Assembly: GCF_963678635.1 (NCBI RefSeq) | Contig: NC_087064.1 | Location: 11,824,819 to 11,888,818 of the forward strand | Direction: 5' to 3' | DNA length: 64,000 nucleotides | From: Symsagittifera roscoffensis | Taxonomy: Eukaryota > Xenacoelomorpha > Acoela > Convolutidae | Part shown: positions 31,001-43,000 of the stretch, piece after piece | Position numbering within the stretch: the stretch's first letter is position 1 | Layout of the letters: every line of letters begins with the position of its first letter | The notes under the pieces: generated by a model | The model's input: only the letters and a program-made list of their open reading frames with translations | What the model was told of the DNA's origin: nothing | The model's database searches: none | Program-made: the position numbers and the translations under genes

Positions 31001-34000
31001 TGGCGACAATATAAGATTTTCTAGAGAAGTAGATTGGCCTATTGAACCTTATTAGGTCGATCAAATTGATTCAACGAGCTATCAAAAAACGCTTCAAAAC
31101 TAAGCTGTTTAGTTTCAACCCGTTTAAGGCATTTTTTTTGGCAGGTTTTAACGTTTTTTTTTGGCGGTCCCGCTTTTCAATTCAGTTTTTGTTGTTCCTA
31201 GTTTACGACATAGGCGACCTTAGAGAAACTTCAGCGTTGGCTGACCAAAAATGGGTGCCGTAAAAGTTGCAAATGGGTGGGTGAGCGGGGCGAAAGCCCG
31301 ACGGAGCATCGAATAAAAAATTTTCACAAATCAATTTGGTCCATTTTTTGATAATACTTCAAGTATGATTTCTTCCTGCTTCCAACTCCTGGTTTATCGA
31401 ATTCCAGAAACGTTAAAAAAGGGAAACGGAAACAGCCCAGATGCGAAATATTTTCCAGGCAAAGAAAAGCTGAGTTTGATAATTTGCATCGAAATTACTT
31501 CGTTGTTAGTGGTGCACCATGAGAACAGAACAGCGATCCCTCCGGTTTGGAGCAATTATTTTGATTGAAATCTGCTATGTTTTCTTCAGTCAATCGCAGC
31601 TGCAGCAAAATGGAGTGCCCTCAAGTGCAGTTCCTCGAAACCCACTGCACAAATGGATAGTGGGCCACGGGGCAGTCAACGAGGTCCAGTTCGCTCCTCA
31701 CACCGCCAACAGACTCAACAGAACAGCCACTGCCACAACACTGAGTGAGACAATGAAATCTTAATCATTATCTGTTTGCTCTATTAGTAGTCCAAACGTA
31801 TAGTTTGGCACAGTTCAGCTATATAACTGCGATAATATTCTATTCCCTCTAAGTTGACAAAATGTAGCTGTATAAAAAAAATGATTCGGATTGGCTGAAA
31901 ATTCCAACTAGAACCAAGGTTAATTTTTCCCTACCCAAACAGAATGGGAGGGGGGGGGGGGGGGAGTGGAGGATTTTTTGTCATGTATAGAATACAGAAC
32001 GCTTCTGATCTGATATGCTTCTGTGGTTTAGTGTTGGCGCTGGCAACTGCAGATGGCTTCGTGCGCATCTTTGACTTCCACGGGAGGGAGTTGATTGGAC
32101 AAATGAAGAGCTACTTTGGGGCCATGTTGTGTGTGGCCTGGAGTGGAGACGGCATCTTGCTGGCGGCTGGGGCTGAAGACGATTTAGTGCATGTCTACTC
32201 CATGCAAGAGAACAGGGTCATCCTCAGATGTCAAGGTCACAGGTAATTACAGCAGTTTTAATATAATTTTAATCGGAGACTAAAGAAGACTCGCCTGTAA
32301 GCCGACTTAGATTAAACCTGAAGACATCTCTTAGCACTGGACGTGGGGTGTTTACGCAAAAGTTGTCGTGTAAGTTGAGTTCTATGTTAATTCTGGGATA
32401 TTTGACCTATTTCCTGAACTTATCTGTTACAGGTCATGGGTATCAGCGGTGTCTTTTGACAGCCACTTTGTGCAGTCGAGAGCTCACGAGTCCATGCTTC
32501 TCTCCCGGACCCTGTCTCAGTCGCACAGTGTACGGAGGCACAGCAGGAGTTACAGGCTGGGATCCGTGTCTCATGACACCCACTTAGCACTGTGGGATAT
32601 AGATGAAAGTCTTCTCTTGGCAGCATCGAAAGAGAGAAAGTCACGAACCAGGTCGACTGGAACATCAGGCTAGCATCAATTATTTAAACAAGAGGAATGG
32701 TAGTCTTAGATTTCAGCTAGACTGCGAAACCCTTTTTTTGAGACCAATGAACAAATGGAATGTCGGGCTGGGAGTCTGATGTTTTTTCAAAGCATCTTTT
32801 CTTTGAAAATTATTTGATGGGTTGTTTCTTTTTTTAAATTCTAGACATGCTTTGCTTGTACTTATTTGTGTTGCCTGTTTCAATGCCGGGAGCAGAAATT
32901 TGAAAACGCTTCAAGTTGTAGAAGTATGCGTGTAAAATGGTTAGCATACAATAAATTCAGCTGTTTGCGGCTGTTCGTTTTGTGATTATGAAGTGTTTTG
33001 TAACTTGATGTTTTCAATAATATTTGACAAAAGTTTCGATGTCCAATTAGAAACTTGCTATGAACCTCCCTCTGACGAAACAGAATCTCACGGAATTCGA
33101 TGAATTCTTTTGCAAACTCTGATTGAATTATATGTTTTTTTTTGGGATCAACGCAACCTCCTTCCCCTTAAAAAGACCAAGATAAGATCTTCTAACCCAA
33201 TATTTTATATGAACAAAATTTTTGAGCACTACGTGTAAAATACTCAATTTTGATTGGCAAACATTTCCGATTACAACCAAATTAACTTCCTCCCCCTAAA
33301 TGCTTTTGCTGCTAAGATGCTAACTTGGTCCGTGTTTTTGCAAACCAAAATACAAAAGCAAAAAAGAGACGAAAAGATTGAAAAAGAAGTGAACTACAGA
33401 TGAGCGATACCTCGAAAAGTTTATTTTTCTATAGATATCCATGTATAGTTTTCGAACTATGACTTCGGGGTTCCAAGTATGTTTTTTACAGTCTCGCGAT
33501 ACAGCGAAAACATGCCATCTCCCAAAACGAGTGAATCGCAACACCACCTGGGCATGAGTATGGTTAGCAGTAGCAATAGCAAGTCAATCCACTCTCAACA
33601 TTCAGAATCGACTTCAATGTCAACCAATTTCTCATGCACTCCATCAGGTCCTTCTCAGAACTTGGCTCCTAATACACACGCCACTGCAGCAGTTACCAGG
33701 TACAGTAGCAATTGAGTCTGCTCTTAATATCCTCTATTTGAACAGCTAACGACGATAATCTGCGTGATTTTTGACTACATATAGGTTTCTCACATTAGGT
33801 CCAACAGTCTGCCGGGCTCGAAGGTCAACAAAGTGAACAATGCTGATCCGAAGCAAGGTCAGGGGTCACCTTCGAAAGGCAAAGGAGAAGGTGGTTAGTA
33901 TTTCTCTTTTTTCTCTAATTGAAATTTTGGATAACTTGAATTGTACTACTGGAATTGCATCAATTGCCTGGTTACTATGGACTTTTATTAGTTGATGTAT

Positions 34001-37000
34001 GAGCTGGTGTGCGTGTTAAAAATCTCGTGGAACCAGGAAACGTGAATGATTTTTGTGTCAGAAGCGGATTTTAATATTTACACTTGCGAAAGCAAATGTC
34101 TTGTAATCGGGAACTAGACTTTTTTTTACCGGAAACAACTTCTCTTACACATGTAAGAAATTGATATTGCTTTATTATCGAACTTGCGCAACTTCCAGGC
34201 CTCTTCCCACTTAGTCTGGATTTAATGCAGTTGCCTTTGCACCCTATGGTCTGGGGCTCGAGTCCCGGCCCGAGCCTGTTTTTTTTTCAGTGGATAAAGT
34301 TGAATTTTTTTCCGGTAAAACTTGAATAGTCTGACTATTGTTTGTCGACTAATGAATTGTCGACTTAGTTGCCACACCACGGGTTTTTGTTGCGCTGTGA
34401 GAAGTTTTCATTACAGTTTCAAATGTCGTTGATTATCTTCTGTAATTTTAATTTGCTAACCCTCGCTGGAATCTTTCTTTTTTCTCGCTTAGAAATTTTA
34501 TTCATCCTAAATGATTTCGGCCTATTCTTTGTCCGTTCAGTGAAATTATTTTGCATCGGGTTAACGGCACAAATTGATTACTTGCGCTAAACGGGTATTG
34601 CAATCGGGTACAGGACTTTTTTCCCGTAAACAACTTTGTCCACAGATTTCAGCATGTTCGTATATTGTTTTTTCCACTGTGCATCCCTTTTAGTGTTTTT
34701 CCATTAAATTTGCAGTTCAAATTTTTTACATGATATTTCTTGGTATTTTTTGAATTTTCGACTTCGTGGCTTTCGGTATTTTTTTTGTCGGCCTAGCTTC
34801 CTCTTTTAGTAGTATCCGATTTTTCCCATCCAACTAAATCGCTCATTTGAATTAAAGTTTTTTCAATTTTTTGTTGTTTTTAGTGTTCTGATTTACCTGC
34901 TGTTTGCTCTTTGTTTGTATATTTTTTAACCTTGACATGGTATATATATTTTTGGTTTTTTTTTCGCTTGAAAACCTTATTCTGCCCAAATTAGTTCGGA
35001 TTATCTTTTTATTGGTTTACTGACCTAATTTTGAGTCGTTTCCTTGGTAACATACTAATTATGCTCATCTCTGGATTGCATAAAATGCTAAACATCCTAA
35101 TAGAAATTATTGATAACGTTTTTCCGGACAACAATTTTTTTTTGTTTATTTTTGCTTTGGCTTTATATGTTTAGGCCTATATTATATCGGCTTATCGGCC
35201 TGATATTGCGTCTTTCGATGAGCGAAAAAAGTTTGTGTGCATTTTTGTGTTTTTAGGGCTTATTAACGTTTCATAAGTCTGAAGTCCTGTTGATTTTGTT
35301 CGGCTTAAAAGGTTTCTGCCAAGGCATTTTGGCTTTGTTACCGCTTGGTAAATTATCTTCCGATGTTTTTTACATTCTATTGTCTCAGAATGTTTTTGTT
35401 TCAAAAGTAGCTTGATTCATTGTGATAGATCTAGTTTTTTTCGACATTTTCGATTTTTTTCTTGTGATGTATCGCAAGTGGTGCGAAGCTCAACTTCGCC
35501 TGTGTTTTTTTTAATTTGGATAAATCAGTTCGGTTGAATCATAAAAATTGAAAGTTTGAACAATTATGTTGCTCACATTTTTTTATGATAGTTTCCCTTC
35601 CAAATTTTTATCCTATGAAAAATTTTTCCCCAATGATATTTGAATTGTTGGACTTTCTTTTGTCTGCTCAAATTTTGTCGGCAAAGTAATTCTTAAAATT
35701 TGAAATTCCCAACCTTGTAGTTGGGTTCTGCGAGGGTACTCTCAGGAGTTCCAAGTTGCAACTTTTGCGTCCAAAGGCGACTGCGCAAAGGTTGTTAGTT
35801 TTCAAGATGTTACATATTTTATGTCTTTTTAAAAAAATTATTCAAAGAACTGATATAAAAAATTTCACAATGTTTGAAGTTTTCATCATCTCTATAGTGA
35901 GGCTTTGAAAGGGTATTCCTAGGCATTGCGAATTTTTGTCTCTAAATGTGACTGCTCAAACTTTTGTGGTTTTCGAGATATGACGTTTTTTGTGATTTTT
36001 TTTTAAATTTCAGAAAACTTTAATTTAAAAATTGAATAGTCTGACTATTGTTTGTCGACTAATGAATTGTCGACTTAGTTGCCACACCACGGGTTTTTGT
36101 TGCGCTGTGAGAAGTTTTCATTACAGTTTCAAATGTCGTTGATTATCTTCTGTTATTTTAATTTGCTAACGCTCGCTGGAATCTTTCTTTTTTCTCGCTT
36201 AGAAATTTTATTCATCCTAAATGATTTCGGCCTATTCTTTGTCCGTTCAGTGAAATTATTTTGCATCGGGTTAACGGCACAAAATGATTACTTGCGCTAA
36301 ACGGGTATTGCAATCGGGTACAGGACTTTTTTCCCGTAAACAACTTTGTCCACAGATTTCAGCATGTTCGTATATTGTTTTTTCACTGTGCATCCCTTTT
36401 AGTATTTTCCATTAAATTTGCAGTTCAAATTTTTTACATGATATTTCCTTGGTATTTTTTGAATTTTCGACTTCGTGGCTTTCGGTATTTTTTTTGTCGG
36501 CCTAGTTTCCTCTTTTAGTTTTCGATTTTTTACCATCCGGCTTAGTATCGGATTTTTCCCATCCAACTAAATCGCTCATTTGAATTAAAGTTTGTTCAAT
36601 TTTTTGTTGTTTTTAAGAAAAAAATTATTCAAAGAACTTTGATATAAAAAATTTCACAATGTTTGAAGTATTCATCATCTCTATAGTGAGGCTTTGAAAG
36701 GGTATTCCTAGGCATTGCGAATTTTTGTCTCTAAATTTGACTGCTCAAATTTTTCTGGTTTTCGAGATATGACGTTTTTTGTGATTTTTTTAAATTTCAG
36801 AAAACTTTAATTTATAATTATTTTTCAAAGTTTTAAAATTCCCAACCCTGTAGTGGGGGTTCTCAGAGTCTTCTCAGGAGATGCATATTTTGCCTCTGAA
36901 AAGGACAAATGACGGCTAAAATCTATTTAGTTTTCAGACATGACGCTTTTTGTGATTTTTTTTCAAAATATTTAAATTTGAATTTATTTTCAAAGTTCGA

Positions 37001-40000
37001 AATTCATAACCCTGTTGTTGTCATAGTACTCTCAGGGGTTTTGAATCTGATCGGCAAGTTTTTTTGTGCAACTCATTGTAGTTTTCGAGATATGACGCTT
37101 TTTTAATGCTTTTTTCAAAAAAAAATTTTTAGATTTTTTAAGTTTGAAGTTTCTGACAATTTGACATTTTCAACGGTGTAATTGGGTATTGTGAGATTAC
37201 TCTCAAGAGCTGCAAATCTCAGTCAAAATGCGGTTTCTCAAGAGCTTTTAGATTCCAAGATGTGACATTTAAAGTTTTTTCAAACTTTTTTCTCATGGTT
37301 TTTCAGTTTTATGATTTTTCAAAATTCGAATTAAAAACTTGAATATAATAAAACTTTTAAAAAAATTAAATTACCAACACTGTTATTAGGTGCTGCCAGA
37401 GTACACTCAAATGACGCAGATCTTATTTCTATTATATTCGTTTTTTATTAGAGGCACAGGAGGTGTGTTACATGCTAGTATCAGTTTAATTCTTAATTTT
37501 TAGTCTGGAATCATCCTTTAGAAATTAACCTTGCTCGTTTATAGAACTTTTATATTTGTTCCTGCTCAATTGTTTTAATGGTAAAGCACACGTCGTTGGG
37601 TCATGTGTCCCGAAGTTTAATTCCCAATCGGAGCGTGTTTTTACACAAGCAATGCTTGTGTTATAGTATGAACTATCTTTTTTTTCCAACCTAAGTCGCA
37701 AATATTGTTGCGATAAAATGTGTTCATTTTGAAAGTGTTCATTTTGACCAATAACCAGCTATTAAGTAAAGACAATGCTAAGGATATTTACACAGACCAT
37801 GATTGTTCCGACGTTCGTAACGAAAGTAGCGGATTATTTGTGCTCGGAGTGGTTTTTTTCTTCAGACAAATTTCGACTTTTTAGCTAGCCATTTTTGACG
37901 GGATTTTTTGTATCATTCAAAAAGTATTGTTGTTTTGAGCTTAATTTTGGAAAGATATTTTACCTGTGATCTTTTTTCGTAAAGTTATGGGGGTTTAAAA
38001 ATTGCCATTTTGTCCAATTAGTGACATAAAACGCGCTATATAATTCGCGCTATTCGCGTTATAACCTGTCATAGAAATCGTTTCAAATTGGTAGAAGGAT
38101 GCTCATTGGTAGAAGGATGCCATAATTGATTCGTTACTAGGAGCGGAATTTATAATTTTGTACTTAATATGGCGTGTGGGGGGATGATTTTCACAAAAAA
38201 TCTCAAATTTAAAACAAAAAATTTCGTTTTATTTTTATTAAATTTTATTTTTTCATTTTTTACTGCTCCATAGACTGCTCTTTAAATTGGGGCCTTTTAG
38301 TTGGTAAATTTCTTTTTTTTTACTGCTAATGCGTCATAATTGGCGTGCGTCACTTGAAAAATTTTGTAGACTCAAAGTTTTACTCATTCAATTTTTCCCA
38401 GTAGCCTTATCGGTCATATTTTTGCTTGTGTATGCGAAGTGCAACTTCGCCTCTGTGTCGACTAGTGGTTTTTTTTAAATTTGGTCGATTTCCTATGTTA
38501 AAATGAAGGCAAGCTCCACTATGGAGCAGCAAGGGTCATTTTCGTTTTGGCTGATTTTTTGCTACTTTTTTTCCGTAGCCCTTGGATCTATTTTCTTCAA
38601 ATCATTTTTCCCGTTGATTCTAGCAGTATCAGTTTAATTCTTGAATCATCCTTAATTTTTAATTTAAAGAGTTGCGAATCTTTTTCCTGTTCGCTAGCTT
38701 GCAGTATTATGTTTGTGTTGTCTGGCAAGTGTTGTGAAGCAGTACTTCTAGAAAAATAGCCTAGCTCAAGTTTTAGCTTAAGTGGTTTGACTTCTAATTC
38801 AATTTTTTATTCACTTCAAAATGAAAAGCAAGTTACGCTGTACTATAAAGTAAGTGCAAATGGGGCAAAAAAACTGTGAATGACATCTTATTACGAATGT
38901 GTGGCTTATATATAATTTCCCAGCTGAATAAAACCGAGCGGCTCCGAGCAACTGAATAATGTGCCAAGCGACTCCGTTTTCTCAAATTTGGTTGGATTAT
39001 TTATTTAGAAAGTGGCAAATATAAAAAATGTTAGAAATTCATTGATTTTTGAAGTGATGTATCATTTTCTACGAAATCCATTAATTTCCTTTGCGATAAG
39101 CAAGTGTACTGCAATCGGGTGCTAGACTTTTTTCCCGAAATAAATTTGTTTACAGGATCTCCGATTTCAAGATCTGCATTTTCAGCACATTGCACTTCTA
39201 GTAACTGTGTCTTGAGTTAATGCGTTACTGGATCTAGTGTTGAAAATTTTCAGATGTGAAATTGTTTTTGGAGGCTTAATTGCCGGGTGCTATTTTTTTT
39301 AAGAAAAATCTATTCAATTAACCGTTTAATTCATTTCTAAGAACTTAAAACACACACACGCTTTCATACTTACTTTTTAACACGTTTTTAAGATACACGC
39401 CAGCTAAAACTTTTATTTTGAGAAGAAAAACTTTTTGCTTGATTTTTTTAAAAATTACTTCAGCTTTTTTCGAAGTTACGTTTTCTGATTTTTTTTTGTT
39501 TTAATAGTGCGTGCAGTTAGCTGAACACGACTTAGTATCAAAATTTATTTTTGAGCAACTTCATTTCAAATCCATTCAAAGTGATGGCACAGCGTAATGT
39601 TCAATTATAAAAAATTTTCTAAAATAGTCTAAAATAGAATTCTTAAATTAAATTTCAGGAAAATTTTTGTTTTCAATTTTTGATTTCACTTTTTTGTACT
39701 TGTTGGATGTTGCACGTTATTTAAGATTATGAGTGTTTGACAGTATTGATGTAAATGGGTTTATTTTATAGGCTTTGAAAGATTTCTATATTTTCTGCGA
39801 ATTCTTTTTTGTAGTATTCGTTTTATTGTTTTCAGCACGTTCGTTGATTGTTTTATATTTAAGTTTTCATTTTCAATTTATAACTTTTTTCCGTTCGTTT
39901 TGATTTTTGGTTGTAGCAAGCAATCGGAAATGTCTTATGATACATTCGGATCCATGGTTTTCAGAGAAGATTCTTGGTAAATTTTGGATCATGATTTTTC

Positions 40001-43000
40001 GACCAAAACATCAGTCCTTCGTATGCTTTCCATCTAATAGTTATAAAAAAAATGAATGGAGTTGGTGCAACCTGAATCCTCTATGATTTTGGTAATTGTG
40101 TTCTATAAGACTTGCAAAAAAAATTTCAGCCGAAGGTTTCTTCAACATAATTTTTTTTTTCGTAAGAGCCAGTTTATCATTCGAACTTCGGCTTGTAGTT
40201 ATGTATTGCAAGTGGTGCGAAGCTCTGCTTTGCATCTGTGTTGAAAGATGCTCAAAAAGTGAATCAGTTTTTTTGGGTTTCGTAAGTTCATTGACACTTT
40301 TCCAATCTTTCTTTTCTAAATTTTTTGTAATTGCAGCTGTGGTTGATGTGAGTCACGTGGTACCATTGTTGAAAGAGAAAGAGAAAAAGGACAAGACTAC
40401 ACCCCTATCCATGTTCAGGTCATCATCCTCTTCGTCTTCTTCAAACGCGTCTGGAGGAGGCAGTGGATCTACGTAAGCCTTGTAGCGAAAAACGGGTTTG
40501 CTTAAAGGTTTCAGTTATTGCATATAGCGATTTCACTAAAAGCTAACAATAAGATGTGCTTTCTTAAATAGACGTTCTTTTGCATTAAAATTGAGCGTAG
40601 CTTTGTTTAAAAAACATTGAGTTATAGAATTCCTTCAGAGCCAAATTAGGCTCGGAAAGAATTATAAAGCTACGATTGAATTGTGTAAAATGCTTTCTGA
40701 TATTTTTAAGCATTTGCACTGGAACTGTGTTTTTTTAGTAAATCGCAGAGCGGTAGTGGCAAGGGTGGCCTGCACCACATCAACAGACAGAAAGTGAAGG
40801 TGGAGGAGGAGGCACAGCTGCTGTTTGCCACAGGCGCATGTCCTCGCAACGGAACCATACCCTCTCTAGAACCATCCGTCTATGCCAAGGCCTCCTTCGA
40901 AAGACTCACGGCTATAGTATTCATGTGAGTGTACGAATTCCGGCTCTGTTTTCATCATTGTTTAAAAAATGACTTTTACGGAATACAAAAACTATATTTT
41001 CGGGGGCTCAATGTTTTGTTACTCTTCTAAAGCACTATAGTTTGAAAACGCCGTATATAATTTTGTCTCTAAAACTAAAACAGTCGCGCGTCAGATTTGA
41101 TTCAGATGAATAGTTACACGTGCTAGCTAGCGAGCCTAGTGTCAATTCACGAAGTCCACTTTTTTCCAACCTTACATTAAAATAAACTTCTAGCACTTTT
41201 GCTAGACTTGGCAATCAAATAGGATATTGTATATACTAGTTTGGTGGCTACTGTTTGACGGCTGTCAAGCGACTATGGCGCAGATGCGAGGGGGATCGAC
41301 TACATTACACTTCGAAACTTTTTTGTAATGGCGATTAAATACCATCATTTGTATCTGCTATATTAGTAGCTAGTGTTTGCAGATTTACAAACGAACATGG
41401 CGCAGATGCGACGACGTGAAACTCTGAATCCGTCTAGGTTTGATTCCGGCGTAAGACGATTGCTTACGCTGGCGAACTTTAGTGAGCGTTAGTGATATAC
41501 TACACCTATTTTTTTGACCTAAGTCGCAAATATTGGTTCCACTTTAGGGGCACCATTACAGCTTTTTGATAGCATAAGCTTTGACATTCGAGTAGTATAA
41601 TAAGTGAACTCAGTTGATACATTTTAAAATCATCAAATGAACCGAAAAAATCAAACAACATAGCAATAATATTTCAAAGCAATTTGCTTCAAACAACATA
41701 GCAATAATATAAACTCGATTTCAGAACTTTTATAATTCAATCCCTCGCAATTTTTTGAAGTACATATTTTATACATAATAGGGTTTTAGGCTTTCCAATT
41801 TTTGCATTCCTTCAGTGTGTGATATATTCTAAACTATTACTTGCAAAATTGTGTCTATTTGTATTTGGTGCCACTTTTGCTGCATCGAATTGGAAATTTG
41901 TTAGCATATGTAGCTGCTTTATTAAGAGTAATGAACGTAGTGAGTACTCTTATGTAAGTCTTGCTGATTTTTTTTTCAGGAAAAAGACTTACAATTTGTT
42001 CACGCTCAATTTTGATTTTTCGCGGTTGACTTGTTATTTGTTTTTGAGTTCAGTGCTTTTTTGTTAAAAGGAGGGCAAACTCCACTATCGAACAGCAAAA
42101 TTGTATAAGTCACGAAAACCGTGATCGACTTCTAATTTCGAAAATGGAAATTAATTGTCAGATTTCCCAGCGAAATAAAAGTTTTAGCTATTGATCCAGT
42201 TTTCTAAAATTGATTCAAGTTTAACAAAAAAGTATACATCATAAATTGTTCTACAATTTCAAAGAGCTTTAAGGCCATCTATTGCTTTCTTCGAAATTCA
42301 AAGGTTGAAGATTTTTGAATAAACAAGTCGATTTTTTTCAGTTTCCTTACGTTAATTACTACGTTCAGTTGGCTATGTTTTGTGACTAGTATTTGCCGGT
42401 TGTTAAGCGTTCGTGGCCGAGAGGGCAGGGCGTGAGACTCCAATTCTCAAGCTCGGAGGTTCGAAGACCATACGTAGCAAAATTTAACTATATCGAGGCC
42501 TATGCTATCATTTCTTTCACTTTGCTGCTTTTTGTTCTGTTCTCGCTACTGCTTGCGAAGCGCAGCTTCTCTGTGTAAATTTTTCGTTTTCTGAATTTTC
42601 ATTCTTTCAATTTTAAGAGATGCTTTTTTTTGCTAAGTTTAACTTCACTTTTCTATTACACTTGCAATAGAAAGTCTTGTAATCTGGTAGTTGACTTTTT
42701 TGCTCATAACAACATCTTACAAATGATAGAAATTTTTGGTAAATATCACTAATTGTAGTCTAGAGGTAAAGCCCGCTGTGAGTATATTTTTTTTTGCACG
42801 AAAACTTAAGTTTGTTCACGCTCAATTTTTTTTTAGCGATTTTCAAGTTCTGTTTTTTCCTTCGTTAGAAGGAAGGCAATTACAGTTTTGAGCAGCAATT
42901 GTGTTAAGGTCACGAAAAACTACTTGTTATTTAGAAAGTGTATTTTATTTTTCAGATTTCACAGTGAATTAAAATTTTTATCTATTGATCCAGTTATCTC

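Noticed and set aside
31950-31968. Poly-G run as a functional G-quadruplex
   Set aside because: A single homopolymer tract in an intron; could equally be slippage or assembly noise.
42407-42470. Functional tRNA gene
   Set aside because: No acceptor stem and broken T-arm pairing; reads as a SINE head.
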